DNA of 64,000 bases from NCBI RefSeq assembly GCF_001461695.1, contig NZ_AUTC01000189.1, positions 124,001-188,000 on the forward strand, in the 5' to 3' direction. Below, piece after piece: positions 53,167 to 61,853 of the stretch. Made by a program: the position numbers and the translations under genes. This DNA is from Sinorhizobium fredii USDA 205. GTDB lineage: Bacteria > Pseudomonadota > Alphaproteobacteria > Rhizobiales > Rhizobiaceae. The notes under the pieces are model-generated. The model saw nothing but the letters and a program-made list of their open reading frames with translations. It did no database searches and was not told where the DNA came from. Within the stretch, counting starts at the first letter, position 1. Every line of letters begins with the position of its first letter.

Positions 53167-55503
53167 ATGCCCATTGTCCTGACCGCCCTTCTCTTCGCGC
53201 TGATCGGTCTGACGCTCGGCGCGGGAGGGACGAGGCTCGTCCTGCTTGGCGGCAGTCCATATTATCTCATCACCGGCCTGGCCTTCCTGCTCACGGCATT
53301 GCTGCTCTTCCGCAAGAATGCTGCGGCGGTCTGGGTCTATACGTTGATCATCCTCGGCTCGCTCGCCTGGGCCATTTGGGAGGTCGGGTTCGACTGGTGG
53401 CGGCTCGGCCCGCGTGGCGGCGTGATCATCCTCTTGGGTCTCTGGCTGCTTACACCGTGGGTCCGGCGACCGCTCGGATTCATCAGCCCGTCGGGCGAAC
53501 GCTACAGCGCCAGCGCCTGGCCGCTTGGGCTCGCTGGTCTCATTGCGATCGGCGTCGCGCTCTATTCGATGACGCAGGATGTTCATGACATTCGCGGCGA
53601 CCTGCCGACAGACATCGTCGCGGCCGACCCCAATCTCGGCGGCAACGTGCCGCCCGCCGAATGGCATCACTACGGCCGCACCCTGTTCGGCCAGCGCTAT
53701 TCGCCGCTCGATCAGATCCACAGGGAAAACGTCGCGACGCTCGCGGTGGCGTGGCAGTATCAGACCGGGGACGTGAAACTGCCGGAGGATATCGGCGAGA
53801 CCACCTATCAGGTGACGCCCCTGAAGGTGAAGGACACGCTCTATCTCTGCACGCCGCACAATTGGGCAATCGCACTTGATGCCGCCACCGGCAGGGAGAA
53901 ATGGAAATATGATTCGAACTCCGGGCTGAACCCGGACCGCCAGCACCAGACGTGCCGCGGCGTCACCTATTGGGCCGATCCGGCTGCAGCCGTCGGCAGC
54001 CCGTGCGCCGAGCGCATCTACCTGCCGACCTCGGACGCCCGGCTGATCGCGCTCGATGCCGCAAACGGTACGGTCTGCACCGGCTTTGCCGATCAGGGTG
54101 TCCTGCACCTCGAACAGGGCATGCGGTACAATCCCGCCGGCTACTACTATTCGACGTCTCCACCAGTCGCGGTCGCCGGCAAGATCATCGTCGGCGGCGC
54201 CGTCAACGACAATTATTCGACGCAGGAACAGTCCGGCGTCATCCGCGCCTTCGACATCAATACCGGCGCGCTCGTCTGGAACTGGGACAGCGGCAATCCC
54301 GAGCAGACGACGCCGCTGCCGCCGGGGCAATTCTATACGACCAACTCGCCGAACAGCTGGTCGGTCTCCTCCGTCGACGAGGCCCTCGGGCTCATCTATA
54401 TCCCGCTCGGCAACCAGGTGCCCGACCAGCTCGGCATGGGGCGCAGCGAGCATGTGGAGAAGTACTCCTCCTCGATCGTCGCCCTCGACATCAATACAGG
54501 CGCTGTGCGTTGGGTCAGGCAGACGGTACATCACGACCTCTGGGACATGGACGTGCCGGCGCAGCCGGTTCTGCTCGACATCACGAAGGAAGACGGAAGC
54601 GTCGTGCCGGCCCTAGTCGGCCCGACCAAACAGGGCGATATCTATGTGCTCGACCGCCGCAGCGGAGAACCGATCATTCCGGTCGAGGAACTACCCGCCC
54701 CCGGCGGTGCGATCGCCGAAGATTTCACCGCTCCGACCCAGCCGGTCTCCGGCCTCACCTTCATGCCGCCGCCGCTTGAGGAACGTGACATGTGGGGGAT
54801 CACCATGTTTGACCAGCTCGCCTGCCGGATCGAGTTCCTCTCGTTGAAATACGAAGGCCGCTATACGCCTCCTTCTCTCGAAGGAACGCTCGTCTATCCC
54901 GGCAATTTCGGCACCTTCAACTGGGGCTCCGTCGCCGTCGACCCGGAGCGCCAGGTCATGTTCGGCATGCCCACTTATCTCGCCTTCACCTCGCGGCTCG
55001 TCCCGCGCGACCAGATCCCGCCCAAGGGTGAAGGCGAAAAGGGCAGCGAGCAAGGTCTCAACCGCAACGAGGGGGCGCCCTACGGCGTCTATATGGGTCC
55101 GTTCCTCGGTCCCCTGCAGATTCCCTGCCAGGCGCCGCCCTGGGGCTATGTCGCGGGCGCCGATCTCAGGACCGGCAAGATCGCCTACAAGCACAAGAAC
55201 GGTACTGTCTACGACATGACGCCGCTACCGCTTCCCTTCCGGCTCGGCGTGCCGGGCATCGGCGGGCCGATCGTCACCAAGGGCGGCGTCGCCTTTCTCG
55301 GTGCAACGGTCGACAATTTCCTGAGAGCCTATGACGTCACGACCGGCGACCAGCTCTGGGAGGCGCGGCTTCCGGCCGGCGGCCAGGCGACACCGATGAC
55401 CTACATGTCCGGCGACAAGCAGTATCTGCTGATGGTCGCCGGCGGACACGGCTCGGTCGGTACCAAGCCGGGCGACTATGTGATCGCCTATACGCTACCC
55501 TGA
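53167..55503 (+). CDS. gcd: Membrane-bound PQQ-dependent glucose dehydrogenase
   Basis: 778 residues. Oxidises glucose to gluconolactone in the periplasm, passing electrons to ubiquinone. The N-terminal five hydrophobic helices (about residues 1-140) anchor the protein. The C-terminal eight-bladed quinoprotein propeller follows, with blade repeats such as VIRAFDINTGALVWNWDSG and SIVALDINTGAVRWVRQ and the late YVAGADLRTGKIAYKHKNG. An active enzyme needs the PQQ cofactor; pqq genes are not in the window. ATG 53167 begins the first helix (MPIVLTALLF). No ribosome site is obvious. Confidence 0.92.
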   Translation: MPIVLTALLFALIGLTLGAGGTRLVLLGGSPYYLITGLAFLLTALLLFRKNAAAVWVYTLIILGSLAWAIWEVGFDWWRLGPRGGVIILLGLWLLTPWVRRPLGFISPSGERYSASAWPLGLAGLIAIGVALYSMTQDVHDIRGDLPTDIVAADPNLGGNVPPAEWHHYGRTLFGQRYSPLDQIHRENVATLAVAWQYQTGDVKLPEDIGETTYQVTPLKVKDTLYLCTPHNWAIALDAATGREKWKYDSNSGLNPDRQHQTCRGVTYWADPAAAVGSPCAERIYLPTSDARLIALDAANGTVCTGFADQGVLHLEQGMRYNPAGYYYSTSPPVAVAGKIIVGGAVNDNYSTQEQSGVIRAFDINTGALVWNWDSGNPEQTTPLPPGQFYTTNSPNSWSVSSVDEALGLIYIPLGNQVPDQLGMGRSEHVEKYSSSIVALDINTGAVRWVRQTVHHDLWDMDVPAQPVLLDITKEDGSVVPALVGPTKQGDIYVLDRRSGEPIIPVEELPAPGGAIAEDFTAPTQPVSGLTFMPPPLEERDMWGITMFDQLACRIEFLSLKYEGRYTPPSLEGTLVYPGNFGTFNWGSVAVDPERQVMFGMPTYLAFTSRLVPRDQIPPKGEGEKGSEQGLNRNEGAPYGVYMGPFLGPLQIPCQAPPWGYVAGADLRTGKIAYKHKNGTVYDMTPLPLPFRLGVPGIGGPIVTKGGVAFLGATVDNFLRAYDVTTGDQLWEARLPAGGQATPMTYMSGDKQYLLMVAGGHGSVGTKPGDYVIAYTLP

Positions 55504-55545
55504 TGGCGTCGACGAGACGGCGCCGCTGAAGCAGCCGCTATAAGC

Positions 55546-56433
55546 TCAGGCCATACCGGCGACAATCCTGCCGATTTCGGCGAAGATCGGGTTGAGCTCT
55601 GCCGGCCGCAGCTTCGCTTCGCCCGTATAGACGGCGATCAGGATCGGACCACGGCTCTCCGGTCCGGCGAAGGCTATATCGGAGACCGCGCCGGTCGAAC
55701 TCGTGCCGGTCTTGTCGCCGATCCGCCAGGACTTCGGCAAGCCGGCACGAAGCCGCGCGTCGCCGGTCGTGTTGGCGACCATCCATTCGATAAGCTGCTG
55801 GCGCGAGCTTTCCGACAGGACGGAACCGAAGGCGAGTTTGCCGAGCGTCCCGATCATGGCGGCGGGCGTCGTTGTATCGCGCGGATCGCCGAACCTGGCT
55901 TCGTTGAGGTCCGGTTCCGTCCGGTCGAGGCGCGTCGCCTCATCGCCGATCGACCGCAGCCAGGAGGTCAGACCGGCCGGACCGCCGAAGCTCTCGAGCA
56001 GCAGGTTTCCGGCGGCATTGTCGCTGATGGTGATCGCCGCGTCGCAGAGTTCAGCTATCGTCATGCCTTCGCCGCCCACATGCTTCTCGGCGACCGGCGA
56101 ATGGGGCAGCAGGACGTCCTTGCCGAAGGTGATCCGCCGATCGAGTTTTTCTTCGCCGCGATCGACGCGCGCAAGCGCGCATGCGGCGGCGAGCGCCTTG
56201 AAGGTCGAGCACATGGCGAAGCGCTCGGTCTCCCGGTAACCGAAGGAAGTGTTGGTTTCCGTATCGAGCACCGCCACGCCAAGACGCCCGCCGGTGCGCT
56301 TTTCGAGTTCAGCGAGCAGTTCCGTCACATCGTCATCGGTCGCAGCGGCATGCGCGGGTCCGGCAAGTGCCAGTGCCGGGCAAAGCAGCGCCGTGCCAAT
56401 CAGCACATTGCGGCGAGTGATGAACTTGGACAT
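55546..56433 (-). CDS. Class A beta-lactamase
   Basis: 295 residues. Motifs in order: STFK (active Ser, about residue 81), SDN (about 139), EPDLN (Glu of the omega loop, about 178) and KTGT (about 247), the complete class A set. The N-terminus TRRNVLIG followed by a hydrophobic stretch and AHA looks like a Tat signal, so export may be folded. It lies alone, divergent from the merR gene. It is presumably chromosomal and intrinsic; the resistance spectrum cannot be read from sequence. Confidence 0.9.
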   Translation of the reverse strand: MSKFITRRNVLIGTALLCPALALAGPAHAAATDDDVTELLAELEKRTGGRLGVAVLDTETNTSFGYRETERFAMCSTFKALAAACALARVDRGEEKLDRRITFGKDVLLPHSPVAEKHVGGEGMTIAELCDAAITISDNAAGNLLLESFGGPAGLTSWLRSIGDEATRLDRTEPDLNEARFGDPRDTTTPAAMIGTLGKLAFGSVLSESSRQQLIEWMVANTTGDARLRAGLPKSWRIGDKTGTSSTGAVSDIAFAGPESRGPILIAVYTGEAKLRPAELNPIFAEIGRIVAGMA

Positions 56434-56574
56434 CTCATTCCTCCGGTTGGCGGGCGAAGCAGCCGCTGAGCATAAATTACTGATATTGAATATTATTCTG
56501 CGTCGATCCGAAGCTTCGACTGGCTAGGCTGGGATTGTGGCGACCTTGTGCCCATTGCAACAGTCCCTATATAC

Positions 56575-56597
56575 CTCCAGAAGCTATAGCTATGGAG
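56575..56597. promoter_or_regulatory. Inverted repeat, candidate MerR operator
   Basis: CTCCA (56575-56579) ... AGCTATAGCT ... TGGAG (56593-56597) forms a 23-base dyad just before the merR start, and its right arm contains the GGAG ribosome site. MerR-family regulators bind such dyads inside the promoter spacer, often to regulate their own gene. Confidence 0.5.
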
Positions 56598-56603
56598 CGC
56601 ACA

Positions 56604-57017
56604 ATGTATTCGATCGGCGACCTCTCCCGGAGGACCGGCGTCAAAATTCCGACGATCCGCTACTACGAGCAGATGGGACTGATCGCCGCGCCCGAACGTT
56701 CGGAGGGCAACCAGCGGCGTTACGAGAAACGCCAACTCGAGCGGCTTGCCTTCATCCGTCACGCGCGCGACCTGGGCCTTTCGATCGAGGCGATCCGTGA
56801 ACTGCTGGCACTCAGCGAACATCCGGAACGACCCTGCGGCGAGGCGGATCGCATAGCGGCCGAACATCTCATTTCCGTTCGAGAGAAGATCGCGCGCCTC
56901 ACGAAGCTCGAGCAGGAACTGGAGCGGATTGTCGCCTGTCACGGCGATCATACGATCGGCGACTGCTATGTCATCCGGGCGCTTGCCGATCATTCCCTCT
57001 GCGAGGGCGAGCACTGA
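56604..57017 (+). CDS. MerR-family transcriptional regulator (metal or redox type)
   Basis: 137 residues. The N-terminal winged helix is typical: YSIGDLSRRTGVKIPTIRYYEQMGLI, then QRRYEKRQLERLAFIRHARDLG, followed by a dimerisation coiled coil (AAEHLISVREKIARLTKLEQELE). The C-terminal part has Cys in PCGEAD, VACHGD, GDCYV and LCEGEH, positions where ZntR/CueR-type members bind metal. Start ATG 56604 has GGAG nine bases upstream; an ATG at 56592 also exists. Target promoter is probably its own or a neighbour's. Confidence 0.85.
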   Translation: MYSIGDLSRRTGVKIPTIRYYEQMGLIAAPERSEGNQRRYEKRQLERLAFIRHARDLGLSIEAIRELLALSEHPERPCGEADRIAAEHLISVREKIARLTKLEQELERIVACHGDHTIGDCYVIRALADHSLCEGEH

Positions 57018-57030
57018 TGCGGAATCCCCG

Positions 57031-57170
57031 TTGACAATTTCGATGAAATGAACAATCTACGCGCATGATCAAGAGCGCACCCATTTGCCGCGTATATTTT
57101 TGGCTGTTCCGATAGGAGCGGCCTGCTGATCATATTCAACAAGGCCGCCATCAGGCGGCTTTTGTTTTTC
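57031..57170 (+). ncRNA. Candidate small RNA or attenuated leader between merR and the GNAT gene
   Basis: A perfect TTGACA at 57031-57036 with a weak -10 about 17-18 bases on (AATCTA/ATCTAC) and a clear terminator hairpin (GCCGCC-ATCA-GGCGGC at 57144-57159 followed by TTTTGTTTTT) delimit a transcript of about 100 bases. No ORF of note lies inside. It could be an sRNA, or a leader that is partly terminated before the acetyltransferase gene. Confidence 0.35.
57143..57170 (+). terminator. Rho-independent terminator
   Basis: GCCGCC/GGCGGC stem with an ATCA loop, then TTTTGTTTTT. It lies after merR and before the GNAT gene and would end either merR or the candidate small RNA transcript. Confidence 0.75.
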
Positions 57171-57208
57171 ACGGCACCTGATGGCGGGAAAACCATGAGG
57201 AGCCGAGA

Positions 57209-57712
57209 ATGCTGCAGACCGCCACCCCCACCCTTCATCATATTCCCTCGGTCAGAGCACCGATGGTTACGATCCGCTGTGCCAAGCCGCGCGATCTTCC
57301 CGAACTGCGCGAAATGATCGCCGAGCTTGCCGCCCATCACGGCGATGCCGCTCCGCTCACCTCGGAGCAGCTCGAACGCGACCTCTTCGGCCGCACTCCG
57401 TGGATCACCGCCCTTGTCGCCGAGGCCGGTGGAGAGCTGATCGGCTATGCGATCCTGGTGCCGCAGTACCGGGCGGCCGAAGGCGTGCGCGGCATGGAAT
57501 TGCACCACCTCTTCGTACGCCCTGCCCATCGCGGCACCGGCATCGGCCGGCATCTCGTCGCCAAGGCGCGCGAACAGGCAAAGATGGCCGGTTGCGAATA
57601 CCTGGCGGTCAGCGCCGCCACCGGCAATTTCCAGGCGCACCGCTTCTACGAGTCGGAGCGCTTCGTGCCGCGGCCGGTGACCGGCATGCGCTATCTGCAG
57701 AAGCTCGGTTGA
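57209..57712 (+). CDS. GNAT-family acetyltransferase
   Basis: 167 residues. The Gcn5-type fold: an N-terminal VTIRCAKPRDLPELREMIAEL, the acetyl-CoA loop LHHLFVRPAHRGTGIGRHLVAKA with the R-x-x-G-x-G motif (RGTGIG, about residues 111-116), and a C-terminal FYESERFVPRP. The acceptor is unknown. ATG 57209 has a GAGGAG about eight bases upstream; MVTIRC at 57263 would be shorter. Upstream lies a terminator. Confidence 0.85.
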   Translation: MLQTATPTLHHIPSVRAPMVTIRCAKPRDLPELREMIAELAAHHGDAAPLTSEQLERDLFGRTPWITALVAEAGGELIGYAILVPQYRAAEGVRGMELHHLFVRPAHRGTGIGRHLVAKAREQAKMAGCEYLAVSAATGNFQAHRFYESERFVPRPVTGMRYLQKLG

Positions 57713-57753
57713 ACGGGAGGGACCAACGCCTCTCCCGCGCTCCTTGCCGGCGA

Positions 57754-57798
57754 ATGCGTGCGCTGTTGTCCCAGAACACAGTTTTGGGCGACATGCAT
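57754..57798. repeat. Second copy of the 955-1050 hairpin family
   Basis: GTTGTCCCAGAAC and GTTTTGGGCGAC pair as a hairpin, ended by ATGCGTG and CATGCAT. It lies between the convergent GNAT and cytochrome genes and touches the cytochrome stop codon, so it could serve as a bidirectional terminator. Confidence 0.6.
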
Positions 57799-58712
57799 CA
57801 GGACGGAGGCAGCGCCTTCAAGTAGGCGGCAATCGCCTCCCTCTCGGAGGCCGGAAGCTTTGCCATGTTCTTCTGGACCTCGACCATCGAACCGCCGACC
57901 GAATCGAATTCTGGCGTGAAACCCGTCTCGAGATAGGAGGCGATGTCCGATGCGCTCCAGCCGCCGATGCTCTTCGAGCCGGGGGTGATGTCCGGAATCC
58001 GCCCCTCGCCTTCCGGGTTCGGGGCGCCGGCCAGCCACCGGTCCGCTTCGAAACCGCCGAGGGCGTTGCGCGGCGTGTGGCACTCGCCGCAATGGCCGGG
58101 GCCTTCGACGAGATACTGCCCGCGGGCGAGCTTGGCGTCGGCGGCATTGACGTCAACCCGCGGCGCATCCGTGAGGTACAAGAGCTTCCAGCCGCCGAGG
58201 GCCAGGCGGATATTGAAGGGGAACGGCAGATCATGCGGCGGCGCCACATTGGCGCTCTTCGGTAGCGTTCGCATAAAGCCCCAGAGATCGGTGATGTCCT
58301 TGGGGCTCATCCGCGCATAGGAACCGTAGGGAAAAGACGGGTAGAGATGCTCACCGTCCTTGCCAACGCCGCGCGTCATGGCGTTGCCGAACTCGGCGAG
58401 CGTCCAGCCGCCGACACCGGCCGTCTCGTCCGGCGAGATATTCGGCGGGTAGAAGGTCCCGAAGGGGCTCTTCAGCGGCCGGCCCCCCGCCAGCACCAGC
58501 CGGGCGTCGTCCTTGGCGCCGGATGCGGCATGGCAACTGGTGCAGCCGCCAGCCCAGAAGACACGCTCGCCACTGGCGATATCCGGCTCGCCCAGCCCCT
58601 CCCAATGCGCGGCATCCCAAGGGGCAGGCTTCGTCAGCCACCAAAAGGCACCGGCGCCGGCCACAGCCAGCAGAACCAGGCCGGACAAAAGCCTTGTTGC
58701 GCGCCGCCCCAT
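57798..58712 (-). CDS. Diheme cytochrome c (alcohol dehydrogenase subunit II-like)
   Basis: 304 residues: an N-terminal signal/anchor (about residues 5-27), then two CxxCH heme sites, CTSCH near residue 57 and CGECH near 208, each with a later methionine that may be axial (for example YARMSPKD). The layout resembles the cytochrome subunits of membrane dehydrogenases. Electron donor and acceptor are unknown. Heme attachment would use the cycHJKL machinery found earlier in the window. The cytochrome c' gene lies 80 bases upstream on the same strand. Confidence 0.87.
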   Translation of the reverse strand: MGRRATRLLSGLVLLAVAGAGAFWWLTKPAPWDAAHWEGLGEPDIASGERVFWAGGCTSCHAASGAKDDARLVLAGGRPLKSPFGTFYPPNISPDETAGVGGWTLAEFGNAMTRGVGKDGEHLYPSFPYGSYARMSPKDITDLWGFMRTLPKSANVAPPHDLPFPFNIRLALGGWKLLYLTDAPRVDVNAADAKLARGQYLVEGPGHCGECHTPRNALGGFEADRWLAGAPNPEGEGRIPDITPGSKSIGGWSASDIASYLETGFTPEFDSVGGSMVEVQKNMAKLPASEREAIAAYLKALPPS

Positions 58713-58792
58713 CAGCTCTCCTCAGACTTCCAACACAGAAAAGAATGCGCCGGGCGAACCGGCGCATTGAAGGAAGAATCAACTGCCTTCCG

Positions 58793-59242
58793 CTACTCTT
58801 TCTTCAGACGATAGCTCTCATGACAGCTGGCGCAATCCTTGCCGAGGACGCCGAGCGCGGCGCCGACGCCGGCCTGGTCGGCCGGCAGTTCGGCGAGAAT
58901 CTTCTCGGCATCGCCGCCGAGCTTGGCAGCCTTCGCCTTGAAGTCATCCATGTTCTGCCAGATCTTCGGGCTCGCCTCGGTCTCCGAACCGGTTTCGGAG
59001 CCGGCCGGGAAATGACTCGGAAAGACCTTCACCGTCTCGCGGATCGTCGTCAGCGATGCCTTGACGATTTCGGCGTCATAGGGCTTTTCGCCCTTGGCGA
59101 TACCGCCCAGCGCACCCGCGGCTTGGCCCACCTTCTTCATCAGTTGCTGGCGGACCGCCTGAGGTTCATCCGCGGCGGTGACAGCGGTGATGCCCAAGCC
59201 TGCAAGGGCGGCCGCAAGCGCAAATGCTCGTATCTTCATCAT
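58793..59242 (-). CDS. Cytochrome c' / c556 family protein
   Basis: 149 residues: a signal peptide (about 1-23, ending VTA), a four-helix bundle and a single C-terminal CxxCH, CASCHESYR near residue 138, as in cytochrome c'. The conserved Met-rich QAVRQQLMKKVG at the N-terminus of the mature protein is typical. ATG 59242 is used; a second lies three bases on. It may bind NO or act in electron transfer; nothing specific can be inferred. It precedes the diheme cytochrome gene. Confidence 0.87.
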   Translation of the reverse strand: MMKIRAFALAAALAGLGITAVTAADEPQAVRQQLMKKVGQAAGALGGIAKGEKPYDAEIVKASLTTIRETVKVFPSHFPAGSETGSETEASPKIWQNMDDFKAKAAKLGGDAEKILAELPADQAGVGAALGVLGKDCASCHESYRLKKE

Positions 59243-59449
59243 GGTCTCCGGTCGTTCGAACCCGCTTCCGCGGCTTCCTGTTGAAGGCGCCCGGCATGAT
59301 GGCATTTTGGCTTTTCGACGGAAGTAACATTTTTTTGATGTGCTTGTCATTCCAGCATAATTCGCCGCGCTATACCTGACGGCGCGGCGGAATTGCATGA
59401 GCCAATAACATGATTACAGTAATCATGTTTACCTGAAATCGTCGGCAAC

Positions 59450-60088
59450 TCACCCGGCACCGCTCCAACCTTGCCAGACCGTGAGCACGGCGATTGCGAC
59501 AAGCAGCAGGCCGGCGCCGCGGCCGATGGCAACCGTCGCGCCCGGGCTGCCGACCAGCACGTCGCGGCCGCGGCCGGCGGCAAGCGCCAGCCCGCCATAG
59601 ACGGCAAGCTGGGTCACGGCGATCATCAGTGCCATCACCGCCGCCTGCGACCAGACGGGACCGAACTGCGGCTTCAGGAACTGCGGATAGACGGCGAGCA
59701 TGAAGAGATAGGCCTTCGGATTCATCAGGCTCGTCAGCGCCCCCTGTCGAAAGCTCGCCCAGCGCGAGAGCCTCGTCCCCGCCTCGACGCCGCCGATGGT
59801 GATCGAACTGCGCAGCAGCGAGAAGCCGATCCAGGCGATGTAGGCGGCGCCGAGGAGGAGGAGCACGTTGAAGAGTTCCGGCACCAGATGCAGCACGACG
59901 CTGACGCCGAGCGCCGCATAGAGCGTGTGCAGCACGCCGCCCGCCATGATGCCCGCCGTCGCGGCGAGCCCGGAACTGCGCCCGCCGGTTATCGCATTGG
60001 CCAGCACGAAGACCATGTCCATGCCCGGGACGATGATGATGCCGAAGAGAAGGGTGAAGAAAAGCCAGAGATTTTCTGCATAGGTCAT
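59450..60088 (-). CDS. LysE/RhtB-family amino acid exporter
   Basis: 212 residues, five or six helices. N-terminal LLFGIIIVPGMDMVFVLANAITGGRSSGLAATAGIMAGG and WIGFSLLRSSI are hallmark segments of the LysE superfamily, followed by ASFRQGALTSLMNPKAYLFM. Exports amino acids such as lysine, homoserine or threonine; the substrate is not predictable. Divergent from the WYL regulator. Confidence 0.88.
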   Translation of the reverse strand: MTYAENLWLFFTLLFGIIIVPGMDMVFVLANAITGGRSSGLAATAGIMAGGVLHTLYAALGVSVVLHLVPELFNVLLLLGAAYIAWIGFSLLRSSITIGGVEAGTRLSRWASFRQGALTSLMNPKAYLFMLAVYPQFLKPQFGPVWSQAAVMALMIAVTQLAVYGGLALAAGRGRDVLVGSPGATVAIGRGAGLLLVAIAVLTVWQGWSGAG

Positions 60089-60222
60089 GTCAGTTGCTCA
60101 TCGAGATTAAATACGGAGTGCAGGTCCGGATCGCCGATTTTTCAATCCGTTGGCACATGCTATAGCTCTCTCCAACTGACAGGGTTCTGTCAGGAGCCTT
60201 TCGGGTTGGTGGGGTTTTTGCG

Positions 60223-60936
60223 ATGCGCAAGGCAGCACGGCTTTTCGAGATCATCCAGATATTGCGGCTTGCCCGGCAGCCCATCACCGCCGCCGAGATT
60301 GCGGAGAAGCTCGAGGTGACACCGCGCTCGATCTATCGCGACATCGTCGCCCTCCAGGCGATGCGCGTGCCGATCGAGGGCGAGCGCGGCCTTGGCTATA
60401 TTTTGAGGCCCGGCTTCGACCTGCCTCCGCTAATGTTTTCGATCGAAGAGACGGAAGCGATCGTGTTGGCGCTGGCGCTGCTCGCGCGCACCGGCGACGA
60501 GGAGTTGAAGGCCGCGGCACAGCGGGTCAACCGGAAGATCACCGGCGCCGTCCCGGAGCCGCTGCGCCAGGCATTCCAGTCGCAGGCGCTGCACGCCTGG
60601 GGCACGATCGCCGCCCCGCCATCCACGGTCGACCTCGCCATGATCCGCCGGGCGATCCGCGACGAACAAAAGCTCGCGCTCGATTATCGCGACGAACTCG
60701 GCCGGGCGACGGAACGCACCGTGCGGCCGCTGGCGCTGATCTACTATTCGGAGCATGCGATGATGGTGGCGTGGTGTGAGTTGCGCGGGGACATCCGCAA
60801 TTTTCGCGCCGACCGGGTGGAGCACTGCGAGCCGGCCGGAGCCTTCTTCCGTGGCGAAGGCGAGAAGCTCAGGCAGTTGTGGATCGCCGGTTGGAAAACG
60901 AATGCCGTCCGGCCGCTCGAGGCGGAGAACGCGTAG
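60223..60936 (+). CDS. HTH/WYL-domain transcriptional regulator (YafY-like)
   Basis: 237 residues. An N-terminal winged helix, RLFEIIQILRLARQPITAAEIAEKLEVTPRSIYRDIVAL, followed by a WYL domain (about residues 130-230) with LALDYRDELGRATERTVRPLALIYYSEHAMMVAWCELRGDIRNFRADRV. Such regulators bind nucleotides or other small ligands through the WYL domain. Often acts on the divergent gene; here that is the LysE exporter, which is only an inference. Confidence 0.87.
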   Translation: MRKAARLFEIIQILRLARQPITAAEIAEKLEVTPRSIYRDIVALQAMRVPIEGERGLGYILRPGFDLPPLMFSIEETEAIVLALALLARTGDEELKAAAQRVNRKITGAVPEPLRQAFQSQALHAWGTIAAPPSTVDLAMIRRAIRDEQKLALDYRDELGRATERTVRPLALIYYSEHAMMVAWCELRGDIRNFRADRVEHCEPAGAFFRGEGEKLRQLWIAGWKTNAVRPLEAENA

Positions 60937-60950
60937 TGCCGGCCGAAACG

Positions 60951-60976
60951 AAAAGGCCCGGCGCAAGCGCCGGGCC
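60951..60976 (-). terminator. Rho-independent terminator after sodB
   Basis: Minus strand: GGCCCGGCG/CGCCGGGCC stem (60968-60976 and 60955-60963, loop of four) followed by TTTT (60951-60954). It lies 30 bases beyond the sod stop and may also serve the convergent WYL gene. Confidence 0.8.
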
Positions 60977-61005
60977 GGATTCGCTGTGACCAAGCAACCA
61001 AACGG

Positions 61006-61608
61006 TTACTTCGCCGCCGCCTCATACATTTCGAGGACGTAGTCCCAGTTGATGAGATTGTCGACGAAAGCTTCGAGGTATTTCGGCCGAGCATTGCGGT
61101 AGTCGATGTAGTAGGAATGCTCCCAGACGTCGACGCCGAGGATCGGCGAGGCGCCGTGCACCAGCGGGTTTTCGCCGTTCGGGGTCTTGGAGATTTCGAG
61201 CTTGCCGTTCTTGACCGACAGCCAGGCCCACCCCGAGCCGAACTGGCCGGCGCCTGCGGCGATGAAATCCGTGCGGAACTTGTCGTAGCCGCCGAGATCC
61301 GACTTGATCGCCGCATCGAGCTTGCCCGGCAGGCTGGTGCCGCCGCCGCCCTTTTTCATCCACTTCCAGAAATGGATGTGGTTGTAGTGCTGGCCGGCAT
61401 TGTTGAATAGCGGCTGGTTGGTGCCGTAGGACTTCTTGACGATTTCTTCGACCGACAGGTTGGAAAGACCGGCTTCCTCGGCGAGCTTGTTGCCGTTCGT
61501 CACATAGGCGAGGTGATGCTTGTCGTGATGGTATTCTAGCGTCTCGCGCGACATGTAAGGCGCCAGCGCATCGTAGTCATAGGGAAGGTTCGGCAATTCG
61601 AAAGCCAT
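61006..61608 (-). CDS. sodB: Superoxide dismutase (Fe/Mn type)
   Basis: 200 residues. Converts superoxide to oxygen and hydrogen peroxide. The metal ligands are His in LEYHHDKHHLAYV (near 26), His in NHIHFWKWM (near 74), and Asp/His in DVWEHSYYIDY (near 156-160). The sequence SGWAWLSV and the GGGGTSLP loop fit the iron-type or cambialistic family. ATG 61608 has an AGAGGAG site. An upstream ATG 7 codons earlier, out of family, is not used. Confidence 0.93.
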   Translation of the reverse strand: MAFELPNLPYDYDALAPYMSRETLEYHHDKHHLAYVTNGNKLAEEAGLSNLSVEEIVKKSYGTNQPLFNNAGQHYNHIHFWKWMKKGGGGTSLPGKLDAAIKSDLGGYDKFRTDFIAAGAGQFGSGWAWLSVKNGKLEISKTPNGENPLVHGASPILGVDVWEHSYYIDYRNARPKYLEAFVDNLINWDYVLEMYEAAAK

Positions 61609-61665
61609 TGTGGCATCTCCTCTTGGCATTGGATTTCGTGACGGAAATCTGTGAGCGGGAACATA

Positions 61666-61701
61666 GGCACCGCCTTGGCGGGAGGCAACCGATGCGGTGC
61701 C
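61666..61701. repeat. Inverted repeat in the sodB leader
   Basis: GGCACCGC (61666-61673) and GCGGTGCC (61694-61701) form perfect 8-base arms with a 20-base spacer, about 60-95 bases before the sodB ATG. It could be an operator or a mRNA hairpin. Confidence 0.5.
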
Positions 61702-61853
61702 AAAATTTCCCTAAGCCACGCAAAATACTTTCATTGCGCCCGTGGCGATCATCACGCCTGCCCCGATCTGCGAGCGCAACTTTCTTGCCGCCTCTTCGTT
61801 TAGGATTTGGCGCAAGTTGCATTTGCCGGCGCCGGCTGCTGTGGAGAAAAGCA

